The notes: a model not told the origin generated them from the letters alone. Numbered from the stretch's first letter, positions 1-9,145 are shown. The stretch: 64,000 nucleotides of DNA from Devosia yakushimensis (GCF_030159855.1 NZ_BSNG01000001.1:1922001-1986000); one strand, 5' to 3'. Program-made: numbers and translations.

Positions 1-451
1 CTCGCTGTTCGAGCAACGCGCTGCCGGGCAGGCCTACGACCAGGGTGAAACGGGCCGGTTCGGCCGGCAGGGCTATGCTTTCGATCTGGCGCTGGAACAC
101 CCCTGGGGCATCGGCCCCAAGGAATTCCGCAATCTCAAGATCGCCGAGGACCCGCACAATGTCTATGCCGCGGTCCTCCACGTCTATGGCTGGGGCGGCG
201 GCTTTTTCTACTACATGCTGGTGATCCTGACGCTGTGGCGCGGTTTTTCCGCGCTGGCGCGGCCTTCCCCCTACAGGCTGATCATGATTCCGCTGATCAG
301 TACCTTCACCATGCTGGCCGGCGAGTCAGCCATCATCGATTCCGACCATTGGCGGCATTATTTCCTGATTGCCGGCATGATCTGGGGAATATCGACCGCC
401 ATCCGCAACAGCCCACGCACCAAGGCGCCACGCGAGCAGATGGTGATCTAG
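1..451 (+). CDS. O-antigen ligase-like membrane protein, 3' end only
   Basis: The reading frame is open from base 2 to the stop at 449-451 and encodes the last 149 residues of a protein that begins left of the window. The segment EHPWGIGPKEF followed by DPHNVYAAVL is the periplasmic-loop signature of the Wzy_C/O-antigen ligase family. These integral membrane proteins join or polymerise surface polysaccharide at the periplasmic face. Two hydrophobic segments follow (GGGFFYYMLVILTLW, and a helix around YFLIAGMIWGIS). The family assignment is good. Whether it is a ligase (WaaL) or a polymerase (Wzy) cannot be told from the C-terminus. It is convergent with the next gene, and the two coding ends overlap by 4 bp. 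Confidence 0.75.
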   Translation, partial: SLFEQRAAGQAYDQGETGRFGRQGYAFDLALEHPWGIGPKEFRNLKIAEDPHNVYAAVLHVYGWGGGFFYYMLVILTLWRGFSALARPSPYRLIMIPLISTFTMLAGESAIIDSDHWRHYFLIAGMIWGISTAIRNSPRTKAPREQMVI

Positions 452-1422
452 GGAAACATCGGGCCGCGCAGATAGCGCTCGGCCAATTGCGCCGTTCCAG
501 CGGCAAAGCCGCTTGTATGGGTCTGCGCCAGGCGCGTTTCGGCATGCGAGCCGATCCAGGCCAGAAGCGCCATGCGGCGCAGCATCACCATGGAATCGAT
601 GGCCTGGACATGCTCCTCGCCCAGCGGCCGCACCGAGCGGTAGCCCTCGATCCATGCCGTGCGCAATCCTGGAACGACCGCATTGGTCTCGTGGAACGAG
701 ATCGCCGCCGCAAAGTCGTAGACGAACCAGCAGAAGCCTGAATCGTCGAAATCGATCAGCGTGATGCCGGGGCCATCGACCAGCAGATTACCCAGCCGCA
801 TATCGGCGTGAATCAGCCCGAACCGGTCCTCGGCCAGGCCATATTCGCCCAGTCGCCGCCAGAGCGCGGCATCGGCCCGGTCGAGAATGCTGCGGATCGC
901 CTTGTCGACACCGGGCGCGACGCGCCAATCGCCCCAGAGGCCATCGGCATCGAGAATCGTTGCCGCCTGCCACACCTGGCGTTCAAAGCCGGCGGGCCGC
1001 TGCCATTGCATGGCATGCAGATGCAATTGCGCCGCATAGCGGCCAAGCGTCAGGAAAAGCTCGCCCATATTGCTGTCGGGACTTGGCTCGGAGCCTTGGA
1101 CAAAGCGGAAGAGCACGGCATGGCGCGCCTCCTCCTCATCGGTCTCGAAGGATTGCAGCAGCCGGCCATCGGCCCCGGGCAGCGGCTCGGGAATGGGCAC
1201 ATCGGTATCGCGGCGCAGTGCCGCCATCCAGGCCAGTTCGCTCTCGATCGCCGGGCGCGACTGATAACCCGGCCGGTGGATGCGCAAGGTGAAACGGCCG
1301 CGCCGCTCGGTTTCGACCAAGAAAGTCTGGTTTTCGGAATGATTGATCAGTCTGGCCCTGCCCCCGGCCAGTTCGGGCCACAGCGACAATGCGGGCTCAA
1401 TGTCGCGCGGGCTAAGCGGCAT
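448..1422 (-). CDS. APH-fold phosphotransferase (aminoglycoside/choline/homoserine kinase superfamily)
   Basis: A 324-residue protein of the phosphotransferase enzyme family (kinase-like fold). The catalytic-loop motif HADMRLGNLL lies near residues 205-214 (Asp207 as catalytic base, Asn212 as metal ligand). The second metal site is LIDFDD near 222-227, followed by WFVYDFA, as in homoserine kinase II and YihE/SrkA-type kinases. The N-terminal part (NQTFLVET, then FTLRIHRPGY) forms the nucleotide-binding lobe. The substrate cannot be read from the sequence; homoserine, choline-like or protein substrates all occur in this family. It stands alone between the O-antigen ligase end and a tRNA gene, so the context does not help. 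Confidence 0.8.
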   Translation of the reverse strand: MPLSPRDIEPALSLWPELAGGRARLINHSENQTFLVETERRGRFTLRIHRPGYQSRPAIESELAWMAALRRDTDVPIPEPLPGADGRLLQSFETDEEEARHAVLFRFVQGSEPSPDSNMGELFLTLGRYAAQLHLHAMQWQRPAGFERQVWQAATILDADGLWGDWRVAPGVDKAIRSILDRADAALWRRLGEYGLAEDRFGLIHADMRLGNLLVDGPGITLIDFDDSGFCWFVYDFAAAISFHETNAVVPGLRTAWIEGYRSVRPLGEEHVQAIDSMVMLRRMALLAWIGSHAETRLAQTHTSGFAAGTAQLAERYLRGPMFP

Positions 1423-1488
1423 CAGTCTGTCTCCAGATTGGAATGCGCCCCGAAAGGCACCAGAACGGACAGCAATGAGGAGGGAAGA

Positions 1489-1565
1489 TGGTCGGAGCGG
1501 CCGGATTTGAACCGACGACCCTTTGTCCCCCAGACAAATGCGCTACCAGGCTGCGCTACGCCCCG
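1489..1565 (-). tRNA. tRNA-Pro (anticodon GGG), CCA encoded
   Basis: Read on the minus strand, the sequence folds as a full cloverleaf. The 7-bp acceptor stem pairs CGGGGCG with CGCTCCG (one G-U pair). The D-arm carries AGCGCAGCCTGGTAGCGC. The anticodon stem TTTGT/ACAAA encloses the loop CTGGGGG, giving anticodon GGG. The T-arm contains GGTTCAAATCC. The discriminator A is followed by a genomically encoded CCA (1489-1491). Proline identity follows from the anticodon. Confidence 0.97.
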
Positions 1566-1786
1566 ACTGCGCGGAGACATACGGAAAGGGTGGTTTTGAT
1601 GCAAGAGGTGATTTTGGAGAAAATGGCATAAACCCGATTTGGTCACAGCCATCATAGCGCGCCAGGCGTCTGGCGTACCGCGATATTTTATATGAATGCC
1701 AGATAATTACCCATGCAACCGAGTGGCGTGGCGGGCGTTATCTTTGCGCAGGTTTGCCCCTGTGACCTCCAATGACGTCATGTCGG
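1566..1786. other. Intergenic stretch between tRNA-Pro and the adenylate cyclase
   Basis: No gene is supported here. The stretch should contain the tRNA promoter, which reads leftward. The only structure seen is the short palindrome ATGACGTCAT at 1772-1781. Small open frames in this interval lack a ribosome binding site and a recognisable product. Confidence 0.5.
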
Positions 1787-1815
1787 GACCCCGGCCCATG
1801 CACAGGACCGGGGTC
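1787..1815. terminator. Candidate terminator hairpin after the cyclase gene
   Basis: An 8-bp perfect stem pairs GACCCCGG (1787-1794) with CCGGGGTC (1808-1815) across a 13-nt loop, 6 bp past the cyclase stop codon. The T-rich flank (TCTTTCCTT) lies on the plus-strand side. As a terminator for the leftward cyclase gene it therefore lacks a U-tract, and may act only as an mRNA 3' end block. Confidence 0.4.
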
Positions 1816-1820
1816 TTTCC

Positions 1821-3914
1821 TTATCCGGCGGCGGGAATTGCCAGCGTGAAGTCGTCGCGGCGGCTGAGGCATGCCGCGTAGAAGGCGACGAGCCGCGGGT
1901 CGATTGTGCTGCCAAGCGCCGTGCACCGCGCCATTTCCCGCTCCGCCGTACCCTGCAGGCCCAGTGCATGGACGAGCTCGGCATGAGCCGAGGCCAGTGT
2001 CGCGAATGAGGGATTGGCCGCGAACGTCTCGTCGCCCAGCAGCAGATAGACCTGCTCGCGCTGGCTCATGCCGCGCAGGGCCACTGCGCCCGCGGGCAGA
2101 AAAGCCAGTTCGGGCGCCGCGGCACGGGTCTCCGCCGTCACCAGGATATCGTAGCCCACGCTCTTGCAGGCTCCTTCCAGGCGGCTGGCCACATTGACCG
2201 TGTCACCGACGCAGGAATAATCGAATCGCGTCTCAAACCCCATATTGCCGACGAGAGCGGGGCCCGTGGCGATCCCGATGCCAATGGCGATCGATTCTGC
2301 CTGCGCCTCGTTGAGCCGCTGCAATGCCGCCCGCATGGCAAGGGCGGCGCGGCAGGCATGGAGCGGGTGGCGATCGAGCGCGGCGGGAGCGTTCCAGAAT
2401 GCCATGACCGCATCGCCCATGAATTTGTCGATCGTGCCATGCTGCCCGATAATCGCGGAGCCCAGGGCGGCAAAGACCCGGTTGAGGATGGCGACCACTT
2501 CGGCCGGCGCGGTGCGTTCGCTGAGCGCGGAGAAATTGCGCACGTCGGAGAACATCACGGTCAATTCCCGCAGGTCGCCGCCGAGCTTCAAGAGGCTCGC
2601 ATCCCTGTCGAGCCGATCCAGCAGGGTCGGCTCGACATAATGGGCGAAGGCCCGGCGGATGCGGCGCTTGTCGGCATCGGTCACCGCGAACTGGAAGAAG
2701 GCCATGGCGGCATAAGTCAGCACCGTACCGAACAAGGCAAAGCTGGGATCGATCAGCAGCCCATATTGGCTGAAGGCGAACCAGCTTCCGGCCAGCATCA
2801 GGGCCGCGACCATCACCGAAAACAGCAGTCCGACCATCGGCCCGCTCAGCAGCAGCACAATGACGATGGCCAGCCCGCTGATCGCCAAGGCGAGGATTTC
2901 GAGGCCCGCGACCCAATCGGCGCGATTGAGAAACGTGCCGGTCAAAATCTGCTCCAGCGCCTGCGCATGGATGGAGACGCCCGCCACGGCCTCGCCCAGC
3001 GCATTGGCGCGGATATCGAGCAGGCCGCTGGCCGAGGCGCCCACAAAGACGATGTGCCCGGCGATCAGCGGCGCGAGGGTGGCGTAATCATCGGCCAGCA
3101 GGTCCGCCGCCGGAATGTCGATGGCGGGATCGAGATGCCGGTAATAGAGCCACATTTCGCCAGTGGGACCTGTGGGCACGACAAAATCGCCGATGCGCAG
3201 GCTTTCGACGGTGCCGGCACTGTCGCCCAGCACGACAAGGGTGGAAACGCCCTGTGCCACGCGCAGCGCATCTACCGCCAGCGTCGGCAAGGGCGCGGTG
3301 CCATTGGACCACAGCAATGGCAGGCGGCGGGCAATTCCTGCCCCGCCCCTGTCGAGGCTGGCAACGCCCAGTCCCTTGGCTGCCTGCTCCAGCACGGGGA
3401 GCGGCGAGGCCGCCCCGGCCAATGGCGGAAGACTGGCCAGCGGGTCGGTGCCGGTCACGGCAAATCCCGATTTGGGTGATGGCAGCGCGGCCCGGCTCTT
3501 CTCGCTGCGCGTCAGGCTCAGAATGCTCGGCCCCGCCGCCAGGGCTGCGGCGAATTCGGCATCATAATCCGCGCCGCCGGGCACGATCGACGATGGCGAC
3601 AGCCGGTCAGGCTCGGGAAACAGCACATCGAAGGCAATGGCGGCGGCGCCCAGCTCGGTGAGGCGGGTGGCAATATCAGCCATGGTCCGGCGCGACCATG
3701 GCCATTGGCCGATCCGGGCCAGGGAATCCTCATCGATATCGATGATGCGGACCGGCAGGTCGGCCGGCGCCGGACGAGGCCGCAATTGCTGGAATGTATC
3801 GAATGCGGTCTCGCGCGCCACCTGCACCGGATAGGGATCGCTGATGCGCAGCGCCACCAGCAAGGCGACGATGACGGCGCCGAAGACCAGTGCCGACAGA
3901 CGCCGCTTCCACAT
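1821..3914 (-). CDS. CHASE2-domain adenylate cyclase (class III)
   Basis: A 697-residue membrane receptor cyclase. An N-terminal anchor (about 7-24) precedes an extracytoplasmic CHASE2 sensor domain (about 30-320, with VRIIDIDEDSLARIGQWPW). A bundle of hydrophobic helices (about 335-415) and a C-terminal class III cyclase domain (about 440-620) follow. The catalytic set is complete: metal-binding Asp in MFSDVRNFS, the second Asp in IDKFMGDAVMAFW with the adenine-selecting Lys just before it, and CVGDTVNVASRLE supplying the transition-state Asn and Arg. The Lys/Asp pair argues for ATP rather than GTP, so the product should be cAMP. The sensed signal is unknown. It is transcribed in the same direction as the AraC gene upstream, with a 9-bp gap, so the two may be cotranscribed. 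Confidence 0.9.
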   Translation of the reverse strand: MWKRRLSALVFGAVIVALLVALRISDPYPVQVARETAFDTFQQLRPRPAPADLPVRIIDIDEDSLARIGQWPWSRRTMADIATRLTELGAAAIAFDVLFPEPDRLSPSSIVPGGADYDAEFAAALAAGPSILSLTRSEKSRAALPSPKSGFAVTGTDPLASLPPLAGAASPLPVLEQAAKGLGVASLDRGGAGIARRLPLLWSNGTAPLPTLAVDALRVAQGVSTLVVLGDSAGTVESLRIGDFVVPTGPTGEMWLYYRHLDPAIDIPAADLLADDYATLAPLIAGHIVFVGASASGLLDIRANALGEAVAGVSIHAQALEQILTGTFLNRADWVAGLEILALAISGLAIVIVLLLSGPMVGLLFSVMVAALMLAGSWFAFSQYGLLIDPSFALFGTVLTYAAMAFFQFAVTDADKRRIRRAFAHYVEPTLLDRLDRDASLLKLGGDLRELTVMFSDVRNFSALSERTAPAEVVAILNRVFAALGSAIIGQHGTIDKFMGDAVMAFWNAPAALDRHPLHACRAALAMRAALQRLNEAQAESIAIGIGIATGPALVGNMGFETRFDYSCVGDTVNVASRLEGACKSVGYDILVTAETRAAAPELAFLPAGAVALRGMSQREQVYLLLGDETFAANPSFATLASAHAELVHALGLQGTAEREMARCTALGSTIDPRLVAFYAACLSRRDDFTLAIPAAG

Positions 3915-3923
3915 GATGCAGGC

Positions 3924-4862
3924 CTAGTTGTAGCGGGCTTGCATATGCAATTGCTTGAGGCCCGCCGGCTCCGGCCGCGTTCTGGTGTCGCGGCGGAAAT
4001 CGGTGGGCGACATGCCGGTCGTCTTGCGGAAGCATTTGTTGAATGCGCTGAGCGAACCGAAACCGCTATCCATGGCCACCTGCAGAACATTGACCTCATC
4101 CTGCATCAGCAGGGCCTGGGCATAGCTCAGGCGCATCAGGCTCACATAGTCGTTGAGCGTCATGCCGGTCGATTTCTTGAAGACGTTCATCGCATATTTC
4201 GGATGCACATCGGCGGCGGCGGCAATGTCGGTCGAATCGATGTCCTCGCGGAAATTGTCGGCGATGAAATCGCAGATGCGCACCACGATCGGGGAGGTGT
4301 GGTGATCTATGCCGCCCGAAACCGGCAGCGCATCCTCATTCTGCGGCAGCAGGACATAGGGGTCGAAACGGATGCGCTCGATCCGCAGCAGCAATTCGTC
4401 GATGGCCATGCCCGCCTTCATCGGATCGCCCGACCGGACATAGCGGCTCCAGCGCTCGAAATTGAGGGCGTCCGAGGCGTCGCTCGCCTTGCTGACCAGC
4501 GCCGCACCGCGCATCAGCGCGGTCTGCACCGATTGCGACAGGCGCAGCCGGAAAAAATGCACCAGTGGCAAATGACCGCCCGCATAGATGAGATCATCCG
4601 AGCAATCATCGAGCATGTGGGGCAACCCGCCCCAGAACAGGACCAGGTCACCGGCCTCGAACCGCACCTGATGGCCGCTCATGCGGTAATGCGCCCAGCC
4701 GCGCACGATATAATTGACTTCGACCTGGGCGTGCCAATGGGGCGCGAGCATCACCAATGGCGTGTTGTAGAACATGCTGAGCGCGGTCGGCAGACCTTCG
4801 ACTCCGCCGGGGCCAGGCACATAATAGACCCTTTGCTCCATCTTACTTTCCGCCGACTCCAC
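3924..4862 (-). CDS. AraC-family transcriptional regulator with N-terminal cupin
   Basis: A 312-residue regulator. The N-terminal half is a cupin-like sensor (PHWHAQVEVNYIVRGWAHY and FEAGDLVLFWGGLPH), typical of sugar-responsive AraC proteins. The C-terminal 100 residues carry two helix-turn-helix units: STDIAAAADVHPKYAMNVF, then VLQVAMDSGFGSLSAFNKCF with the usual TGMSPTDFRR ending. It is divergent from the CUT1 sugar transport operon starting at 4947, and most likely controls that operon in response to its sugar. Translation could instead begin at Met8 (4841). It lies 9 bp upstream of the cyclase gene in the same direction. Confidence 0.88.
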   Translation of the reverse strand: MESAESKMEQRVYYVPGPGGVEGLPTALSMFYNTPLVMLAPHWHAQVEVNYIVRGWAHYRMSGHQVRFEAGDLVLFWGGLPHMLDDCSDDLIYAGGHLPLVHFFRLRLSQSVQTALMRGAALVSKASDASDALNFERWSRYVRSGDPMKAGMAIDELLLRIERIRFDPYVLLPQNEDALPVSGGIDHHTSPIVVRICDFIADNFREDIDSTDIAAAADVHPKYAMNVFKKSTGMTLNDYVSLMRLSYAQALLMQDEVNVLQVAMDSGFGSLSAFNKCFRKTTGMSPTDFRRDTRTRPEPAGLKQLHMQARYN

Positions 4863-4875
4863 ATTCCCGATGAGA

Positions 4876-4886
4876 GGGACGTTCCC
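4876..4886. promoter_or_regulatory. Short palindrome in the AraC/ABC divergent promoter
   Basis: GGGACGTTCCC is an 11-bp palindrome inside the 84-bp space between the AraC gene and the binding-protein gene. It is a candidate regulator site by position only; AraC proteins more often bind direct repeats. The binding-protein gene has a strong ribosome binding site, AAAGGGAGGA, 5 nt before its ATG. Confidence 0.3.
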
Positions 4887-4946
4887 TTTTTTCCAACTAG
4901 CTTAGGAAGCGCTCTGCATAAGAGCAAATGAAAAGGGAGGACTTCT

Positions 4947-6221
4947 ATGAATCGCATTACCTCGCGGTGGCGCAATACGCTTGCCGTCGCTCTGACCGGC
5001 ATCAGCATGTTTAGCGTCGCAGCCGCCCAGGCCGCCGAAATCACCGTGTGGTGCTGGGACCCCAACTTCAATGGCGCGACGATGGAGGAGGCATTTTCGC
5101 GCTACAAGGCCAATAACCCGGACGACACCATCAATGTGGTGATCTTCGACAAGGCCGCTATGGAGCAGAAGCTGCAGGCCCAGCTTGCATCGGGTGCCAC
5201 CGACGGCCTGCCAGATATCGTGCTGATCGAGGACTATCGCGCGCAGAAATACCTGCAGTCCTTTACCAGCGCCTTCGAGCCGCTCACCAGCCATGTCGAT
5301 TATTCGACCTTCGCGCCCTACAAGGTCGAACTGGCGACCCTGAACGGCCAGACCTATTCGATCCCCTTCGATTCCGGCGTCACCGGCTATTTCTATCGCT
5401 CGGACTTGCTGGCTGAAGCCGGCATCACCCCGGACCAGCTCAACGACATCACCTGGGATCAGCTGATCGAGATCGGCAAGGCCGTCAAGGAAAAGACCGG
5501 GCTGCCTCTGCTGCCGATCGACCCCACCGGTTCGGACTGGATGCGCATCATGCTGCAATCGGCCGGCAGCTGGTATTTCGATGCCGATGGCAATGTGACC
5601 ATCAAGGACAATCCGGTGTTCAAGGCCGCGATCGAGACCTACCAGCGCCTGCTGGCCGCTGGCATCACCACCCCGGTTTCCGGCTGGACGGAATATACCG
5701 GCTCGTTCACCTCCGGTAAGTCCGTCTCGACCTTCTCGGGCGTGTGGATGACCGCGACCATCAAGGCCAATGCCGACCAGTCCGGCAAATGGGGCGTTGC
5801 CCCCTCGCCGCGTCTCGATGGCGTTGAAGGCGCCGGCAATGCCTCCAACCTGGGTGGCTCGAGCTGGTATGTCCTCTCGTCGGCCCCCGAAAAGGAAAAG
5901 GCCATCGACTTCCTGACCAGTGTCTGGGCCAAGGACGTCGATTTCTACCAGAAGATCCTGGTCAACCAGGGCGCCCTGGGCACCTATCTGCCGGCGCGCG
6001 AAGGCGAAGCGTTCAAGGCCAGCGACGACTTCTTCGGTGGCGAACCGGTCTGGCAGAACTTCTCCACCTGGCTGGCCGAAATTCCGGCGGTCAATTACGG
6101 CATCTTCACCGAGGAGGCCGATAGCGCCACGGTGGCACAGATTCCGGCCATCACCAGCGGCGGCAATGTCGACGAGATCATCGCCGCCATTGATGCCCAG
6201 GTCCGTCAGCAGACCCAGTAA
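4947..6221 (+). CDS. Sugar ABC transporter substrate-binding protein (CUT1)
   Basis: A 424-residue periplasmic solute-binding protein of family 1 (MalE/UgpB type). It has a signal peptide ending AAAQAA near residue 30. The mature protein starts EITVWCWDPNFNGATMEEAF, the classic first strand and helix of extracellular carbohydrate-binding proteins. WYVLSSAPEKEKAIDFLTSVW near the C-terminus is also typical. It delivers an unidentified sugar or polyol to the two permeases encoded downstream. It is the first gene of a five-gene operon. A 113-bp spacer with a strong hairpin separates it from the first permease, which would let it be made in excess. Confidence 0.9.
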   Translation: MNRITSRWRNTLAVALTGISMFSVAAAQAAEITVWCWDPNFNGATMEEAFSRYKANNPDDTINVVIFDKAAMEQKLQAQLASGATDGLPDIVLIEDYRAQKYLQSFTSAFEPLTSHVDYSTFAPYKVELATLNGQTYSIPFDSGVTGYFYRSDLLAEAGITPDQLNDITWDQLIEIGKAVKEKTGLPLLPIDPTGSDWMRIMLQSAGSWYFDADGNVTIKDNPVFKAAIETYQRLLAAGITTPVSGWTEYTGSFTSGKSVSTFSGVWMTATIKANADQSGKWGVAPSPRLDGVEGAGNASNLGGSSWYVLSSAPEKEKAIDFLTSVWAKDVDFYQKILVNQGALGTYLPAREGEAFKASDDFFGGEPVWQNFSTWLAEIPAVNYGIFTEEADSATVAQIPAITSGGNVDEIIAAIDAQVRQQTQ

Positions 6222-6269
6222 GTCCCGAGAAACCGGGGGCGGCGCAGTCCGATCCCCGGCCTCCCGCGG

Positions 6270-6292
6270 CCCTGCGCCCCATGGGCGCAGGG
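6270..6292 (+). repeat. Hairpin between binding-protein and permease genes
   Basis: A perfect 10-bp stem (CCCTGCGCCC with GGGCGCAGGG) closes on the 3-nt loop CAT. Intercistronic hairpins at this position in sugar ABC operons protect the upstream mRNA, or partly terminate transcription, raising binding protein over permease. No U-tract follows, so stabilisation or processing is more likely than termination. Confidence 0.6.
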
Positions 6293-6335
6293 TCGTTGGC
6301 CCCGACTTGGTGAAAACGGTAAGCAGAGGCGGCTA

Positions 6336-7220
6336 GTGGCGCGTTCAAGTTTGGTACGCAACGAGCAGATCAACGGTTGGGCATTCGTCATGCCCGCGCT
6401 GGTCCTGCTCGGTATCTTTATGGTCTATCCAATCCTTTGGTCCCTCTGGATGAGTTTCCAGGTCGGCCGGGGGATGAATTTCAGTTTCGGCGGCTTGGCC
6501 AATATCATCCGGCTGACGCAGGATACCGTCTTCATCCGGGCGCTAACCAATACGCTGCTGTTCCTGGCGGTGCAGGTGCCTGTCATGCTGGTGCTGGCGC
6601 TGCTGTTCGCCAATGCGCTCAACGACAGCAAATTATGGGGACGAGGCTTCTTCCGCACGGCGATCTTCCTGCCCTGCGTTACCTCGCTGGTCGCCTATTC
6701 GGTGATTTTCAAGTCGATCTTCGCGATCGACGGCATCGCCAACCAGACCCTTTTGGCGCTGCACCTGATCGCCGATCCGATCAATTGGCTGTCCGATCCC
6801 TTCTACGCCCGTGTCGTGGTGATCCTGGCCATTACCTGGCGCTGGACCGGCTACAACATGATTTTCTATCTGGCGGCGATGCAGAATATCGACCGCTCGA
6901 TCTATGAAGCGGCCAAGATCGACGGCGTGCCCGCCTGGGCCCGGTTCTGGTACATCACCGTACCCATGTTGAAACCGGTGATCCTGTTCACCTCCGTCAT
7001 TTCCACGATTGGCACGCTCCAGCTCTTCGATGAGGTCAACCTGCTGACCATGGGCGGCCCATCCGATGCCACGCTGACCCTGTCGCTCTACATCTACAAT
7101 CTGAGCTTCAAGTTCATGCCCAGCTTCGGCTACGCGGCCACGGTCAGCTATGTCATCGTGGTGCTGGTCGGCATTCTGAGCTTCATCCAGTTCGTAGCAG
7201 CAAGGGATCGCCGCGCATGA
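6336..7220 (+). CDS. Sugar ABC transporter permease, MalF/UgpA type
   Basis: A 294-residue inner membrane permease with about six membrane segments. The EAA loop that docks onto the ATPase reads IYEAAKIDGVPAWARFWYITVPML near residues 188-211. The start codon is GTG at 6336. The last bases overlap the next gene (ATGA at 7217-7220), so the two permeases are translationally coupled. It forms the channel heterodimer with the downstream protein. Confidence 0.92.
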   Translation: MARSSLVRNEQINGWAFVMPALVLLGIFMVYPILWSLWMSFQVGRGMNFSFGGLANIIRLTQDTVFIRALTNTLLFLAVQVPVMLVLALLFANALNDSKLWGRGFFRTAIFLPCVTSLVAYSVIFKSIFAIDGIANQTLLALHLIADPINWLSDPFYARVVVILAITWRWTGYNMIFYLAAMQNIDRSIYEAAKIDGVPAWARFWYITVPMLKPVILFTSVISTIGTLQLFDEVNLLTMGGPSDATLTLSLYIYNLSFKFMPSFGYAATVSYVIVVLVGILSFIQFVAARDRRA

Positions 7221-8032
7221 CACCCCTTGCCTTGATCGGCCGCTTCGCGACCTATCTGCTGCTATCGGTAGCGGCCTTCATTTCGATCTTCCCCTTCTTC
7301 TGGATGATCGTGGGGGCCAGCAATACCTCCGCCGACATCATTCGCGGCAAGTCCTCGCCCGGCGGGGCGCTGTTCGACAACATCGCCAAATTCGTCAATT
7401 CCTTCGACATGGTGCGAGTGTTGTTCAACTCGTTCCTGATCGCGGGGCTGGGCACGGCGCTGACGCTGCTGATCGCCTCCATGGCGGGCTATGGCTTTGA
7501 AATGTTCCGCTCGCGGTTCCGGGAGAAGATCTTTGGCGGGCTGCTGCTGATGCTCTCCATCCCCTTTGCCGCGCTGATGATCCCGCTCTTCATGCTGATG
7601 GCGAACTTCAAGATCATCAACACCTACCAGGCCGTCATCCTGCCCGGCATCGCCTCGATCTTCATCATTTTCTACTTCCGGCAGGCCAGTAAGGCCTTTC
7701 CGAGCGAGCTGCGCGATGCGGCAAAGATCGATGGCCTCAAGGAGTGGCAGATCTTTCTCTATGTCTACATGCCGGTGATGCGCTCAACCTATGCGGCGGC
7801 AACGATCATCGTGTTCATGAACAACTGGAACAGCTACCTCTGGCCGCTGATCGTGCTGCAGACCAACGAGATGAAAACGCTCACCCTCGCGGTGGCGACG
7901 CTGGCTGCCGGCTACACGCCCGATTTCGGCGTCATCATGGTCGGCGCAATCGCAGCCACCCTGCCCACCCTCATCATTTTCTTCCTGCTCCAGCGCCGCT
8001 TCGTCGAAGGCATGCTGGGCGCGGTCAAATAG
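7217..8032 (+). CDS. Sugar ABC transporter permease, MalG/UgpE type
   Basis: A 271-residue second permease of the CUT1 importer. It has an N-terminal membrane anchor, a conserved MalG-like core, and the EAA motif LRDAAKIDGLKEWQIFLYVYMPVM near residues 169-192. It overlaps the first permease by 4 bp and is followed 8 bp later by the ATPase gene. Sequence and order make it the partner of the upstream permease. Confidence 0.92.
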   Translation: MTPLALIGRFATYLLLSVAAFISIFPFFWMIVGASNTSADIIRGKSSPGGALFDNIAKFVNSFDMVRVLFNSFLIAGLGTALTLLIASMAGYGFEMFRSRFREKIFGGLLLMLSIPFAALMIPLFMLMANFKIINTYQAVILPGIASIFIIFYFRQASKAFPSELRDAAKIDGLKEWQIFLYVYMPVMRSTYAAATIIVFMNNWNSYLWPLIVLQTNEMKTLTLAVATLAAGYTPDFGVIMVGAIAATLPTLIIFFLLQRRFVEGMLGAVK

Positions 8033-8040
8033 GTGCAACA

Positions 8041-9126
8041 ATGAGCAACCTGCAACTTAGGGGCGTGCGTAAGTCGTTCGGGTCCCACGAAGTCATCAAG
8101 GGCGTCGACCTCGATATCGAGAGCAAGCAGTTCGTGGTCTTTGTCGGCCCTTCCGGCTGCGGAAAATCGACATTGCTGCGGATGATCGCGGGCCTCGAGG
8201 CGATCACGGCTGGCGACCTCGAAATCGGCGGCCAGCGCATGAACGATGTCGATCCGTCCCGGCGCGGCATCGCCATGGTGTTCCAGTCCTATGCGCTTTA
8301 TCCGCATATGACCGTGCGCGAAAATATGGGCTTTGCGCTGCGCTTTGCCCGCGTGCCCAAGGATCAGATCGCCAAACAGGTGGATGCGGCCGCCCGCATC
8401 CTCGCGCTTGAGCCGCTGCTGGATCGCTATCCCAAGCAGCTTTCGGGCGGCCAGCGCCAGCGCGTTGCCATCGGCCGGGCCATTGTGCGCCAGCCGGAAG
8501 TCTTCCTGTTCGACGAGCCGCTGAGCAATCTCGATGCCGAATTGCGCGTGCATATGCGCATCGAAATCGCGCGGCTGCACAAGGAATTGCAGACCACGAT
8601 CATCTATGTGACGCATGATCAGGTTGAGGCCATGACGCTGGCCGACGTGATCGTGGTGCTGCGCGATGGCGTCATCGAACAGGTCGGGCGCCCGCTCGAC
8701 CTCTATGACGATCCGGCCAACCAGTTCGTCGCCGGGTTCATCGGCTCGCCCAAGATGAATCTGCTGGCCGGTACGGTCACCGCATCCGGCAACGGCTCGG
8801 TTACGCTTGAATTGCCCCATCAGGGCAAGGCCAGCGTCACCCTGCCGCTGACCGGCCCCCTGCCCGCTATTGGCGACAAGGTCACTTTGGGCATTCGTCC
8901 CGAGCATTTCGAACCGGCGGGAAGCGGCATTGCCGACATTACCGTCGATATCGACGTGGCCGAGCATCTGGGCTCGACCAGCTATGTCTACGCCAATACC
9001 CGAACCGGCGAGCCGCTGATCGTCGAGCGCGAGGAATCGCGCCACGAGACCCATGGCTCGCTCTCGATCGCGATCCCCCGCGACCGGGTCTACCTCTTCG
9101 ACAGCGGGGGCCAGCGCCTGCGCTGA
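8041..9126 (+). CDS. CUT1 ABC transporter ATP-binding protein (UgpC/MsmX type)
   Basis: A 361-residue ATPase with Walker A GPSGCGKST, Q-loop VFQSYALYPHM, signature LSGGQRQRVAIGRA, Walker B VFLFDEPLSNLDAEL and the switch histidine YVTHDQVEAMT. The C-terminal 120 residues form a TOBE/OB regulatory domain (GIRPEHF). The start is the ATG at 8041, 8 bp after the permease stop. A longer open frame extends upstream but overlaps the permease and adds no family sequence. It powers import of the operon's sugar. Confidence 0.95.
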   Translation: MSNLQLRGVRKSFGSHEVIKGVDLDIESKQFVVFVGPSGCGKSTLLRMIAGLEAITAGDLEIGGQRMNDVDPSRRGIAMVFQSYALYPHMTVRENMGFALRFARVPKDQIAKQVDAAARILALEPLLDRYPKQLSGGQRQRVAIGRAIVRQPEVFLFDEPLSNLDAELRVHMRIEIARLHKELQTTIIYVTHDQVEAMTLADVIVVLRDGVIEQVGRPLDLYDDPANQFVAGFIGSPKMNLLAGTVTASGNGSVTLELPHQGKASVTLPLTGPLPAIGDKVTLGIRPEHFEPAGSGIADITVDIDVAEHLGSTSYVYANTRTGEPLIVEREESRHETHGSLSIAIPRDRVYLFDSGGQRLR

Positions 9127-9145
9127 CCCCGCCATTACCCACTGC

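Noticed and set aside
1489..1565. tRNA-Pro as an island attachment site
   Set aside because: The tRNA is intact, with no duplicated 3' fragment seen nearby and no integrase gene in the window.
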